Positions 1 through 10,661 of a stretch of 64,000 bases of DNA are shown here, piece after piece. The notes below the pieces were generated by a model that saw only the letters and a list, made by a program, of their open reading frames with translations, had not been told where the DNA came from and did not search any database. Position numbers and translations under genes: made by a program. Location: the NCBI RefSeq assembly GCF_964340395.1, contig NC_135551.1:16157003-16221002 (forward strand), read 5' to 3'. Numbering within the stretch: position 1 is the first letter of the stretch; each line of letters opens with the position of its first letter. Origin of the DNA: Glandiceps talaboti (lineage: Eukaryota; Hemichordata; Enteropneusta; Spengelidae).

Positions 1-600
1 ATGAGAATTTTCATGCCCCCTCCCCCCTTCAAGCCTCCCATTTTTTTCATGCCCCCCCCCCCCAATTTCTCCCCAGGTCCCCCCTGCCGTAAATTCTGTC
101 CAGTCCCTTAGTATTTTTCGTAAAAATGTAAAATTGTTATTTGTTTTAAAAAAAAGAGGAGATCTCAAACTGCATTTCGAACGATCTTCTGTCATTTAAC
201 AAAATTGTGACAATTTTCTTGTCATCCAGTGGAGACTACGCTTCAGGTGTTTATTTAACGCTTTTAAGACTATTTTTAACACTCAGTCTTGTCAAAAGTC
301 TCTTAAAAAATGGAAATGATAACGTTGAATGGAAAATCCATAAAACGCTCACATTTCATACAGAGACGAAACGGTATGGTCTCTTGTGTACTAATGTTCA
401 GAGCAAATTATTTCTACCAACATAAATAGGCGTAATCATTGATGAGTTGCGCTGTGAGGCTGCACTCAACCTGCTCTCCTGATCTAGCTTAAAATTTTAC
501 CCGTTTTTGAGAATTTTCCGTGAAATCACTGCTCTTATTAGTTTTATGAATATCCTGTGATACCTTTGGACCTATCAGAAGAAGTTTTTTTGAAGTTTAG
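1..600. other. Non-coding left edge, C-rich start
   Basis: The first ~100 bases are C-rich, with runs of up to about ten C. The rest is AT-rich with no supported gene. Part of this may be the 5' untranslated region of the LINE that follows, but its 5' end cannot be fixed from one copy. Confidence 0.5.
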
Positions 601-3600
601 TTGGTAGTTTGCTGCAGATTTACTTGCTGGGTTTTGTTGTTGCTGCCCTGGAAAGTCTTCTGCTGACCTTACACCTGGTAAGTATGGCTTCATTAATATA
701 CACAAGAGCTGCCTTAATTAGTATCAAGAATGGAGTACTCAACAACCGTGCATTGTCTAGAGTTAACTGCAACACCTGGAATCAACTGAAGACACTTAAT
801 ATATGCAGGACGTGGCCAACCAAAAGAGGATGTGCCAGTGGAACAAAAAAGAAACAACTTCTTCCTGTAATGATCACTCATCAGACCAAAGTGATTACAA
901 ATGCACAGATGGAACAGAATAACAACATACACCAAAACAAAAGCAACCTGATGAACATTCCACTGCTGAAAGGGACAAATCATCACCCCAGGACCATCTC
1001 ATTTGCATTATGGAATGCACAAGCCATGAAGTCAAAGATAACATCACTATGTGACTTTGTAACTGAAAAACAACTTGATGTTATTTCTATAACAGAGACC
1101 TGGCTAACTGGTAACTCTGGCGATAATCACGCCATCTCTGAACTAAGAAGTACCCTACCTGATCATAATTTATATCACGTACCTCGCAAAAGTAAAGGTG
1201 GTGGAGTTGGTGTCCTATTACGAAAGGGATTCAGTGTCAAAGTTAATAAATCGTCAACTCAGTATAACTCATTTGAACATACTGATCTTACAATTAGCTC
1301 AAAGTCTACCACAGTACGCCTGATCACACTATACCGCCCACCCCCATCAAAGAAGAACAAGTTGACAACATCAATGTTCCTTAGCCAATTCTCCTCCCTG
1401 ATTGAAACATTAACAACTGCTCCTGGCTACTTACTTATTGCGGGTGACTTTAACTTTCACATAGATGATGTAACAAATCGTGAGGCATCACACTTCCTTG
1501 AGCTACTTGAATCCTCCAACCTTCAACAACATACTACGGAAACCACACATCGTTGTGGGCACACTCTTGATTTGATCATCTCACGTCAAACAGATAACCT
1601 CGTCTCAAGTACCACTATTCACAGAGGTCTTCCATCTGATCATGATGCTGTGAGTTGTAATCTTGCTGTACCTCGTGTAAAGTCAACAAGGCGCAAAGTT
1701 TGTTATCGTAATTTCAAGAGCATCAACATGGCAGAAATGCGCAAAGACATCCAAGCATCACCTCTTGTCACAAGCCACACTTCCGATCTGACTACTATCA
1801 TAAATCAATACAACACAACCTTGCACCAATATATTAACCACCATGCCCCAGAGAAGACTCGCACCATCACTTTAAGACCACATGCACCCTGGTACTCTGA
1901 TGTAATTCATGCCGCCAAGCAAAAGAAGAGACAACTTGAAAGGAAATGGATGTCATCTGGACTTGAGATTGACAAACAGATCTTCAAAGAAGAATGTAAG
2001 GCATACCATCATATGATTGAGAGTGCTAAATCTACTTACCACTCGGACAGAATTGCTAACTGTGATCAGAAAAAACTTTTCAAGATTATTGACAAGATGC
2101 TGACTCCAGAAGATGACAATACATTACCAGCTTCCGATTGCCCTGAAAAACTGGCAAACAAATTTGCTAACTACTTCGACAGTAAAATCAACAGTCTTAG
2201 AGAGGACCTTGATGAATTAGTAGTACCAACAGTGAACACTGTCAACTCGCATACACCTATTGCCAAGAGACTCAGTGAATTCTCACCTGTGTCATCAGAG
2301 CTGGTCCGTAAGATAATTATGGATTCACCAAATAAACACTGTCAACTGGACCCTCTACCAACCTGGATGCTGAAGGAATGTATAGATGAACTTTTACCAT
2401 CGATTACGGAAATTATCAATGCTTCATTGGCAAGTGGATGTGTTCCCAACTCATTCAAGACAGCCTTAATTACACCCATCATCAAAAACCTGAAAAATGA
2501 CCCCAATGACCTCAAGAATTACAGACCAATATCAAACTTACCGTTCCTGTCAAAAGTTCTGGAGAAAGTAGTGGCACATGAACTTCATCATCACCTACAA
2601 AGCAATGACCTATATGCAAAGATGCAGTCTGCATACCGTAAACACCACAGTACAGAAACCGCTATCATTCGTGTTTATAATGATATTCTTCATGCTATTG
2701 ATGGACACCAAGATGTTATACTTGTCCTATTAGATCTGTCTGCAGCATTTGACACGATTGACCATCAAATCTTAATAGACAGAATGCATAAGCGGTTTGG
2801 GATAGATGGCACAGTACTCTCCTGGTTTAGGTCATACCTCCAGCATCGAACACAACATGTAACAGTAAACAATGCAAAGTCTGCCTGTCACAGCCTAAAC
2901 TTTGGAGTCCCACAGGGATCAGTTCTAGGTCCCATACTCTTTACCATGTATGTCGCACCCTTAGAGGATCTGATTTCACAACATAATCTAAACAGTATGA
3001 TGTATGCTGATGACTCTCAACTTTACCAGATGATGAAACGATCACAACACATGAACACAGTCTCGCGTATTGAAGCATGCATTGCTGATATACGAACTTG
3101 GTATGCATCGAATAAATTAAAGCTTAATGACAGTAAAACAGAGATAATCCACTTCTCATCTCGATTCAGTAAAACCAATCCTGTACCATGTATCACAATT
3201 GGGGACAGCACTGTCAACACATCATCCACAACACGTGACCTTGGGGTTATACTTGACTCGGAACTTAGAATGACTTGTCATGTAAATAACATCTGCAGAG
3301 CAGCATCTCTAGCCATTCGAAAGATCGGCCAAATTAGAAAGTACCTCGACAATACCAGTACCGAAAGACTAATCCATGCATTTGTTACCTCTAGGCTGGA
3401 TTATTGCAATTCCATCCTCTATGGATTACCAGACAAAGAGATCAACAAACTTCAACGTGTGCAGAACACAGCTGCTAGACTTGTTGCCAAACTACGCAAA
3501 TATGATCATGTCTCACCAGTATTACATAATCTTCATTGGTTACCTGTACGTCAACGTATTGCATACAAAATCTTGCTCGTCACCTACAAGGCTGTCAACA

Positions 3601-3871
3601 AACTGTCACCATCCTACATCATTGAACTAATACCCATACACAAGCCAACACGTGCCCTACGTTCTAGTACTCATCTTACACTTGCCATTCCACGTGTTGC
3701 AACTACCACGTACGGAGATCGCGCCTTCTCTGTTGCCGGTCCTAAGTTATGGAACTCTCTCCCAATTCACATTAGGAGAGCGGTATCGATCGAAACATTC
3801 AAGTCCCAACTAAAGACATACTTGTTTACAAACTTTTAGAACATACTATACTTTTAGTGCAGTAATCAATA

Positions 3872-3918
<47 letters not shown>

Positions 3919-3992
3919 CTCAGTATTGTAAAGCGCATTGAGGCTGTTGCGTAATGCGCTGATAAGAATTTATTATTATTATTATTATTAAT
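601..3992 (+). mobile_element. L2/CR1-type non-LTR retrotransposon (LINE), near full length
   Basis: A LINE with one long endonuclease-reverse transcriptase ORF, a short 3' untranslated region containing a long T tract (about 3873-3918), a short stem-like segment with paired GCGC cores (about 3930-3960), and a terminal (TTA)n repeat at about 3970-3992. A GCGC stem followed by a TTA-type microsatellite tail is typical of the L2 group within the CR1 superfamily. The 5' boundary is approximate and no target-site duplication was identified. Confidence 0.85.
684..3839 (+). CDS. LINE ORF2: apurinic-type endonuclease plus reverse transcriptase
   Basis: The frame is open from 609, but the first ATG is at 684, giving 1051 aa. 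Residues ~104-330 are an exonuclease-endonuclease-phosphatase-type endonuclease, with FALWNAQ, ITETWL, AGDFNFHID, a GHTLDLI segment and a PSDHDAVS motif near residue 317. Residues ~560-870 are the reverse transcriptase, with NYRPISNLPFLSKVLEK, a QSAYRKHHSTETA block, the LLDLSAAFDTIDH catalytic motif, GVPQGSVLGP, and YADD at residues 774-777. The C-terminal part (LDYCNSILYGLP, LHWLPVRQRI) is usual for L2/CR1 elements. There are no stops or frameshifts, so the copy is recent or under recent selection. The role is target-primed reverse transcription. No separate ORF1 was recognised upstream. Confidence 0.92.
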   Translation: MASLIYTRAALISIKNGVLNNRALSRVNCNTWNQLKTLNICRTWPTKRGCASGTKKKQLLPVMITHQTKVITNAQMEQNNNIHQNKSNLMNIPLLKGTNHHPRTISFALWNAQAMKSKITSLCDFVTEKQLDVISITETWLTGNSGDNHAISELRSTLPDHNLYHVPRKSKGGGVGVLLRKGFSVKVNKSSTQYNSFEHTDLTISSKSTTVRLITLYRPPPSKKNKLTTSMFLSQFSSLIETLTTAPGYLLIAGDFNFHIDDVTNREASHFLELLESSNLQQHTTETTHRCGHTLDLIISRQTDNLVSSTTIHRGLPSDHDAVSCNLAVPRVKSTRRKVCYRNFKSINMAEMRKDIQASPLVTSHTSDLTTIINQYNTTLHQYINHHAPEKTRTITLRPHAPWYSDVIHAAKQKKRQLERKWMSSGLEIDKQIFKEECKAYHHMIESAKSTYHSDRIANCDQKKLFKIIDKMLTPEDDNTLPASDCPEKLANKFANYFDSKINSLREDLDELVVPTVNTVNSHTPIAKRLSEFSPVSSELVRKIIMDSPNKHCQLDPLPTWMLKECIDELLPSITEIINASLASGCVPNSFKTALITPIIKNLKNDPNDLKNYRPISNLPFLSKVLEKVVAHELHHHLQSNDLYAKMQSAYRKHHSTETAIIRVYNDILHAIDGHQDVILVLLDLSAAFDTIDHQILIDRMHKRFGIDGTVLSWFRSYLQHRTQHVTVNNAKSACHSLNFGVPQGSVLGPILFTMYVAPLEDLISQHNLNSMMYADDSQLYQMMKRSQHMNTVSRIEACIADIRTWYASNKLKLNDSKTEIIHFSSRFSKTNPVPCITIGDSTVNTSSTTRDLGVILDSELRMTCHVNNICRAASLAIRKIGQIRKYLDNTSTERLIHAFVTSRLDYCNSILYGLPDKEINKLQRVQNTAARLVAKLRKYDHVSPVLHNLHWLPVRQRIAYKILLVTYKAVNKLSPSYIIELIPIHKPTRALRSSTHLTLAIPRVATTTYGDRAFSVAGPKLWNSLPIHIRRAVSIETFKSQLKTYLFTNF

Positions 3993-4408
3993 CTACTACA
4001 TATGCACTTCTCTCGATCACACAGCACCATCGCTGATGGCGCACTTCATCGCCAAGCGGGTCGCTCAGTGAAGTCAGCGAGAGTGATAATTAGTTTACAA
4101 ATATATGTATACAGTTTAGAGATACAGAGAAACGGAAGTGGGGTTTTATGAGACACACATCTGTTCGACATACAATGTTCATGTATAGTTTTGTCTTATA
4201 TTTAGTATTTTTATTTTTGTTAAATTTCTAATGTATATTCCACTGGAGCAGGATGTATAAGTTTTTGAAAACGCCACACCTCATTATTATTGTATTTGAT
4301 CAAGGATGTGAAATATTTCTCTTGACATTCTCTTTGATCTGCCCATTTCGTAATTAACAAAATGTTAATAAATAAACGAATATGTGAATGAATAAATGAA
4401 TGAATGAA

Positions 4409-4475
<67 letters not shown>

Positions 4476-6323
4476 ATACATACATATATAAATAAATAAA
4501 TAATGGAATAAATAAATGAATAAAAATAATAAATAAATGAATAAATAAATAAATAAATAAATTGCTTATACAAAAGTGATAACGCGATTTATATTTCTAT
4601 AAAGCGACATCTCTCACGCCATGCATAGCGTGCTCTTATATGATCATGATCATATCTACCAAGCCAACTCAACGGTGAAAATTACAATAGAAATAGAAGA
4701 AACAATAATGTCACTGCTTATTCCCCATTGATGGCAGTTATTGAGTCATCAAAGGATGATATTAATTTAATTCATTTCACTTCCATACTTGTAGAATTTA
4801 ATTAGATATTTAGATTAGATATTGAGATATGTAAATAGTATATCTTTATTATCAGTCATTACCTGCTTATATGGAAATTATAATGAAAAACTATGGTTCA
4901 CTATTTATTATATTAATTATTTAAAGTTTAAACCTAAGGCACCGACCTGTAAATGACAAATGCAACTGTATCTTGTGACACTTCAGGTTTTTAGACGGGA
5001 AATGTAAAATTATCCTTCAAGTTTAAGTTCAAATAAATCCGCAAATTTTACTCTGGTGTCAGATAAATTTACCTATACTCATACACCAGTGTAACTTAAA
5101 GTTGCAAAATAAGTTTCCTGATGACTGAGGAAGAGAAAGGGAAACATTTGGAAACATTCTATTGTATGATTGTAGATAGTTATAGAACATTGATTATCAC
5201 TACACTCTCACATATGAAAATATTGAATAAAATGTATTGTTTTATATTTAATATCTCTCAATTACAGACGTTTGTCATAGTCACGTTCTTTATAATCGAG
5301 GTTTTGGATGATTTTAACATAACTGTTTAGTCTCTTACTGTCGTTTTTTGTCTCTTATCTTTACTTTCATTAACATACTAGAATTAAATAATTTCTTAAA
5401 AGACTCCCACGGTGCCAAAGTGTATTAATTAGTAATATGTAATGAGTTGTTGTGAGTATTAGTATTGTTTGGAAAGAAATGACAAATCCCAAATCTCTCA
5501 ATTAACACTTATGTCTTCAAACATTGAATAATTGTTTACCAAAGCAAGTAACTCGACCAAAAGTGTGCAATGCTTCCCCTGATCGATCCACTTCTTTAAG
5601 TCCCACAAAAAAGCCCACATTTCTATAGTAATGGCGACAGTTCAGCTGATTCTGTTCCTCTGTTATCCGTCTTAATTTAATCATAGACCATGTATAATCG
5701 AATTTTATTCAGTTATTCAATTGACATTATAAATTGTAAACAATTGGAAATTATGTTAACTAAACCTCAATAATAGATGTGTCAATGATAATATACTAAA
5801 TACTGCAGAGCTGATTCCATAATCCCTATAGTCAATCTACTGAATAAAGGGGAAATATAACAAATGTCTTTAAGATCACAAAATATCAACATTAACCTCC
5901 ATACTTGACAGAAACACTTTTAATATGACCATACAATAATAATATGGCACTGTTAAAATTACCAAATAATTGAAGTGTGTTCGAATATCAGGAAGATTTA
6001 TTATCCACTTGATGTCATAACTTTCGTATTCATTATCGTTTCTGATTCCAGTATACCGCTCTGTGGCTTACACAATTATAAACAATTATATGCCAAATTT
6101 AGCAGCAAAACTATAATCCATGACACAAGAAATAACACCGTATATATAAACAGAGCACGGACTAGCTATAACTCAGGTCCATTAATAATCAACGATTCCT
6201 GAGATTTCAAACATTTACGGTGATGCCAGCTACACTTCAATATACCGTTCAGGTGAATGGCCAAAATGTTCATCAGCTTTGTAGATCAAACGATTTACAA
6301 AAGGTATAACGCACAAGCAGTTC
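3993..6323. other. Intergenic AT-rich DNA
   Basis: No supported gene. It contains the AATA microsatellite listed separately and a short GC-richer segment at about 4014-4090 with weak dyad symmetry. The remaining short open frames look random. Confidence 0.6.
4388..4561. repeat. (AATA)n microsatellite
   Basis: About 170 bp of AAAT/AATA tetranucleotide with occasional TGAA and ACAT variants. The Ile/Leu/Phe/Tyr-rich frame on the other strand is an artefact. Confidence 0.95.
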
Positions 6324-6780
6324 AAAGTTCTTAGCATTGATGTTTCGATCTGTCATGGTCGACGATCCTCATCAGAATGGCAAATTGCATAGTTACAATT
6401 GACCAACCGATTGTGAACAAGGGCATGTTTGCGAATCGGGAAGTCAATTGAAAGTCGTGATCGAGGAACATCACAAATCTGTGAGGGACAACATTGTAGT
6501 GTTGACCTGAACTGAGCTCTCTCGTAGCTACAATCATAACATCAACAGGGACTCTGTTTCCAAATTGATACATCCCCCACATAATTTCCCGAGAAAGATC
6601 AGTGAGGCTATCAACATCAGACGCTACAATTCCAAGATCAAACAGAGACGGGCCGAGGTCATCCAACTACCTAACATCTACAATTGGCTGATCATACCGC
6701 CATCTAGTGGTCAGCTGGAACTATGGAGTTTATGAGGATCGTTCACCAACACAGATCGAAAGCTCAATGTTGAAAACTTT
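6324..6780. mobile_element. Decayed Penelope-like element fragment bounded by inverted arms
   Basis: Positions 6324-6373, reverse-complemented, match 6732-6780 closely over about 49 bp: shared blocks ATGAGGATCGT, ACAGATCGAAA and TCAATG, with scattered mismatches. Between the arms lies a remnant of a GIY-YIG endonuclease frame. Penelope-like elements carry a C-terminal GIY-YIG nuclease and often have terminal repeats in inverted arrangement, so this is read as a short dead remnant. Confidence 0.55.
6433..6735 (+). pseudogene. GIY-YIG endonuclease C-terminal remnant (Penelope-like)
   Basis: One frame reads through blocks typical of the C-terminal half of the Penelope-like GIY-YIG domain: LKVVIEEHHKSVRD, ELSRSYNHNINRDSVSKLI, RKISEAINIRRYNSKIKQ and QLPNIYNWLI. 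The family pattern is an R/L..EH.KAV segment, a catalytic-region NH, then EAI.IRR and LP.IYN near the end. An in-frame TGA interrupts it at about 6508-6510, and the GIY and YIG strands and the reverse transcriptase are missing, so it is inactive. The identification rests on motif order only. Confidence 0.5.
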
Positions 6781-7834
6781 TGACCTTTCGGGTGCTTGGA
6801 CCAATTCGACACCATTATCATCTAATTGTTGAATACTTACATCAACTCTATCTAGTGTCGTATTTATGTTGATTTTTGCCCGAAAAAGAGCATGACATCA
6901 ACCTAGCATAGATAACTTTACGCAATGTGCATTCCTTCAACAGGGGCTCAAAATGGTCAATGAATTAGTTTTACGTTTTTTTTAAAACTTTCATATCAAA
7001 TGAATTTCAGTTCTACTTATTCCTTTCTTGGTTTTAATGAATCATGCGATCTCGAGACATATAATATTAATATTAATGCCACGCCAATGCACCTAGCTAG
7101 GTAGGCGACAATGAATTTTTTGACCGAGGACAAGACTGTAATTGATGTAGTATAATAGTAATTAACTAAGGTTGACATATCTCAAGGTTCATCACCAGAG
7201 GGCGTAAGTATTACGTCGAAGAGGAATATGTATGTCACTTATAATAAAATTAGTAAGAATACCAGAATTCCTTCTAATGAGAACACTATACAATTTCTGG
7301 TAAATGAAATAAGGTTCAACTATGTTATTTAATACAAAGATATGTAGTTGTACTTGTCACTTGATGGGTAGGTTCATAAGATTTGTTTAATCTTCATACT
7401 TATTGAAATGAAATGAAACTATTTTGATATTTCCATTAACGTTCTAGTAAACCTAAGATACTAGTGAAAAAATGACGATTGGCGCTGCACTACTGAACTA
7501 ATTAATTCTATATATTTACCAAGAATTTACTACGACTTAGCCATACTCATTAAAATGGACATTTTCCTAGCATTTCGTGCTATCTTTATTAAGATAATAA
7601 TCAACATAGAAAATATGTAAGAGTTATTCTAATTTTAAGATAATGTAGTCAGGATAAAAAATATCTTGGAAGTTTTAAGAGTACATTGTATTTCATGTAA
7701 TACCGTGTTGAGAATCAATCGAGAATTACTAAGTGACACTGTTGTTATTCCAACAGTGAGAGTGTTTGCTTTTTAGTTACATGTTAAAAATTGTACAATA
7801 ATGAAAAGATTTTTGTTTGAATAGTCAACGGAAT
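6781..7834. other. Intergenic AT-rich DNA
   Basis: No gene recognised. If the DED gene to the right continues, later exons should lie here or further left on the minus strand, but I could not find a convincing acceptor and open frame. Confidence 0.5.
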
Positions 7835-8320
7835 GACTTTCACTGCTGCACTGTTCATTAACTGTTATGTCTATGTCTATAGTAATTACAGAGACTTAGT
7901 ATTTCATCCATTGCTGTAATGGCAATGTACTTCCATGTCTATGTCTATAGTAATTACAGCGACTTTAGTATTTAATTCATTTCTCCACTCTTCATGTACT
8001 GCCATGTCTATGTCTATGGTAATTACAGTGACGTAGTATTTCATTCTTTGCTGCAATCTTCATGTTCTGCCATGTCTATGTATATGGTAATTACAGTAAC
8101 GTAGTATTTCATTCTTTGCTGCAATCTTCATGTTCTGCCATGTCTATGTATATGGTAATTACAGTGACGTAGTATTTCATTCTTTGCTGCAATCTTCATG
8201 TTCTGCCATGTCTATGTATATGGTAATTACAGTAACGTAGTATTTCATTCTTTGCTGCACTGTTGATATACTGCCATGTCTATGCCTGTAGTAATTACAG
8301 TCAATTTGTATTCATTCACA
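7835..8320. repeat. 68-69-bp tandem repeat, about 7 copies
   Basis: The marker ATGTCTATG recurs at 7866, 7935, 8004, 8072, 8140, 8208 and 8276, a period of 68-69 bp. Every copy carries GTAATTACAG, containing the palindromic TAATTA core. Middle copies are nearly identical and end copies diverge. It ends about 75 bp from the 3' edge of the DED exon, inside that gene's next intron. Confidence 0.93.
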
Positions 8321-8395
8321 TTGAAACTATATTGTGACTAGTTTTTTATATGAAATCAAAACATAAATAATAAAAGCATACATAGTAATACTTAC

Positions 8396-8599
8396 TATAA
8401 GGTAATTCCTCAATCTCATCACTAAGGTCATGTCTACCTATCTTCTGCAAAACATTTAGTAGAATGTCATACTTCCAAGGTCGAAGTCCGTGACGACTGT
8501 TTTCCAATGCTTTAATCAGATAGTATGGACTGTTAATCTTCTCAAGATCTTCTTCAGCTATGTAGTCTTTACACAATCTCTTCATCTGAACAAATTCAA
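8396..8599 (-). CDS. DED gene coding exon 2
   Basis: 204 nt encoding DED helices 2-6, with the RLCKDYI and GRHDL signatures. The acceptor is CACAG and the donor is GTAAGT; both ends are phase 1. An alternative reading, open from an ATG at 8687, gives a poorer helix 1. Confidence 0.8.
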
Positions 8600-9833
8600 C
8601 TGTGACGTCATTCAATAGAAAGTAATCATGAGAGTAATACAATGGTAAATCCCAACTTTTAATGTACACACTATACATAACACTCATTTTTTAAAAATAA
8701 CTTCTAAAACATATTCTCCGGTATTATATGAACTGTTGATCAGTGTAATTATTGTGATGTTTTTGATGTTTTACCTAAACTATTGGTTGACGACCTCCTA
8801 AATAAATCCATAGCAGGTGTTAGGTGCGACAGGAAGAATAAGAATACTACTACATAATAGTAATATAGATTCACTGTCTCTTTGTTTCACCAGGATGTGT
8901 AGTAATAGTTAAGTAAGCTCTGTATATGACGTAAATGGTCCATTTTGTCACGTGACTAATTGTACTATACAGATTGTAATGGTATTTGATTTATTCAACT
9001 TTAACAAAATATATGTAGATGTTTTCATCTATGGGCTAATTGACTTTAATCAGAATGATTTTATTAAAACGATTATAAATTTGCACTGAGATGTTTTAAA
9101 TATATAGATCCCGAGTATGGTGACAAATATGGATTTTCGTCGAAGTAGTGATATATTGTCAATGTTGTAGACTAAATATCCCGTTATTACTGTACAGCGT
9201 TATGTGTCTTTAGATCAAACAGTACATTCAGTATGTGTCTTGTTATTAAACGAAAATAGTGTCTAAGCCAACAAGAATACATCTTATCACCAACAACAAT
9301 CTCTCTTGACAATATTACAATTTTACACGGAGTGATTTTGAAGGTCATAACACTTTCAAAAAGGAGTAGACTGACGGTAATAATAAAAATACAATTTCAT
9401 TGACAAAGTGAAGTTAATTTTAAATCAACGAAGTTTCCAACACACTTTACAACCATGCTATACAATTACACATACTATATAACAAAATCATTCTCTATGT
9501 TTATCTTTTTAAATCATCAGTTATTGATGTACAAATTCATATTTTTTATTATGTCATTGCCAACCTTCATTATTGGTTATTAATAATGTTTTTTTTTATA
9601 TTTTAAACTCTTGCAGTACATACCAAGTACAAATTGTAAAGTTACTCATGAAGTACGACTAACCAAATATAACTGTACAACTAATTTTGCCTGCTTACAA
9701 ACTGTCATGCTGTATTGTTAAAACGCTTTGATTATTATGAACATCACCGAAACATAAAATGATTTAGTATCTTACCGTTTGATAATCTTTCATTTACGAT
9801 TTCCCTCATACGAAACCAATCTTCATAAGACAT
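8396..9833 (-). CDS. Death-effector-domain (DED) protein, first two coding exons (3' part not found)
   Basis: Exon 1 (9776-9833) starts at an ATG and encodes MSYEDWFRMREIVNERLSN. It ends in phase 1 at a GTAAGA donor. Exon 2 (8396-8599) follows a CACAG acceptor in matching phase and ends in phase 1 at a GTAAGT donor. Joined, they give about 86 residues forming one DED: helix-1 WFRMREIVNERL, helix-2/3 MKRLCKDYIAEEDLEKI, then LIKALENSRHGL, and the RxDL motif as GRHDL in the last helix. DEDs mediate homotypic assembly of FADD, caspase-8 and relatives in the cytosol. The match across the splice supports the intron (8600-9775). What follows the DED is unknown, so it could be an adaptor, caspase or other protein. 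Confidence 0.7.
8947..8956. promoter_or_regulatory. GTCACGTGAC palindrome (CLEAR/E-box type)
   Basis: Perfect match to the 10-bp CLEAR/USF-type E-box, within the first intron of the DED gene. Function is unproven. Confidence 0.35.
9776..9833 (-). CDS. DED gene coding exon 1
   Basis: 58 nt: 19 codons plus one base, so phase 1. The ATG is followed by the amphipathic helix 1 of the DED. The donor is GTAAGA. Confidence 0.65.
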
Positions 9834-10304
9834 ATTGACTTATACCAATAGCTGTCAATCTTACAAAGTACTCTTTACACGGTGATTGGTTATCTCTGTG
9901 ATCAACTTGAATTACGCCTGGAGTGTAAACCACGACATTCTACGTTCAAGATGAAACATAGTTAAAGATGAAATATAGAAATATTCAATTAAAGATTCAA
10001 ATATGTATTTATTCTGTAGATGTGACATGTAAGCCTTGCATTTAAACTATGTAACAGGAAAAGAAAATAAACTTCTGGACTTTGTTCCTTTAACTTCGTT
10101 GACAACACAATTATGTCTATTTCACAAAGTAATAAGCTGACATACCCATGTAATTATACATATTATAACACTTTGATACATAGTAAAGACAATGCTGTCT
10201 TCTCACCTAACAATCGTCTGAATAAAATCACGTATATTTCATTGTTTTTAAACAAGGACTGTGTCTAACTCACCTTAGTCATGAAGGTTTGGTTGTTGTT
10301 AATG

Positions 10305-10323
10305 TGACGTCATTTGCGCATGC
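10305..10323. promoter_or_regulatory. CRE plus NRF1-like site
   Basis: A full palindromic CRE, TGACGTCA (10305-10312), is followed at once by TGCGCATGC (10315-10323), which resembles the NRF1 consensus. They lie about 470 bp upstream of the DED gene ATG, a reasonable distance for a core promoter with a 5' untranslated region. Confidence 0.4.
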
Positions 10324-10651
10324 CCACTGTGCAGTATATTTACAGCCTAATATATTAACGAACATTATTATTTACATGCAATTCCATAGACTCATACAAG
10401 TCAACAGGATCCCTCAATTTATTTTGAATAAATTTTACAAAGTACATTGTTAGCAAATATCTGGAAAACTAATTTCAAAATACGAATATGCAGATATAAA
10501 AAACACACCTGCTATTGCACCTAGATCACTACAGGATTTGTTACAAAATAAAATATTGGGGGACTAGTGCTAGTCTAACAATTGGATACAGAGGTCATGG
10601 ACGATAACCTCCAGGGACAACCTGTAGATAATAGCGCGACAGATATAATGC

Positions 10652-10661
10652 ATCACGTGAC
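10652..10661. promoter_or_regulatory. ATCACGTGAC E-box variant
   Basis: Matches nine of ten bases of the GTCACGTGAC motif seen at 8947, 15185 and 52119. It lies upstream of the DED gene. Confidence 0.25.

Noticed and set aside
6331-6666. 111-residue minus-strand frame inside the 6.3-6.8 kb element
   Set aside because: It is antisense to the GIY-YIG remnant, which reads in recognisable motifs on the plus strand.
8396-8687. DED exon read from its own ATG at 8687 (MSVMYSVYIK...)
   Set aside because: The alternative, splicing 9776 to 8599 in matching phase, gives a far better DED helix 1.
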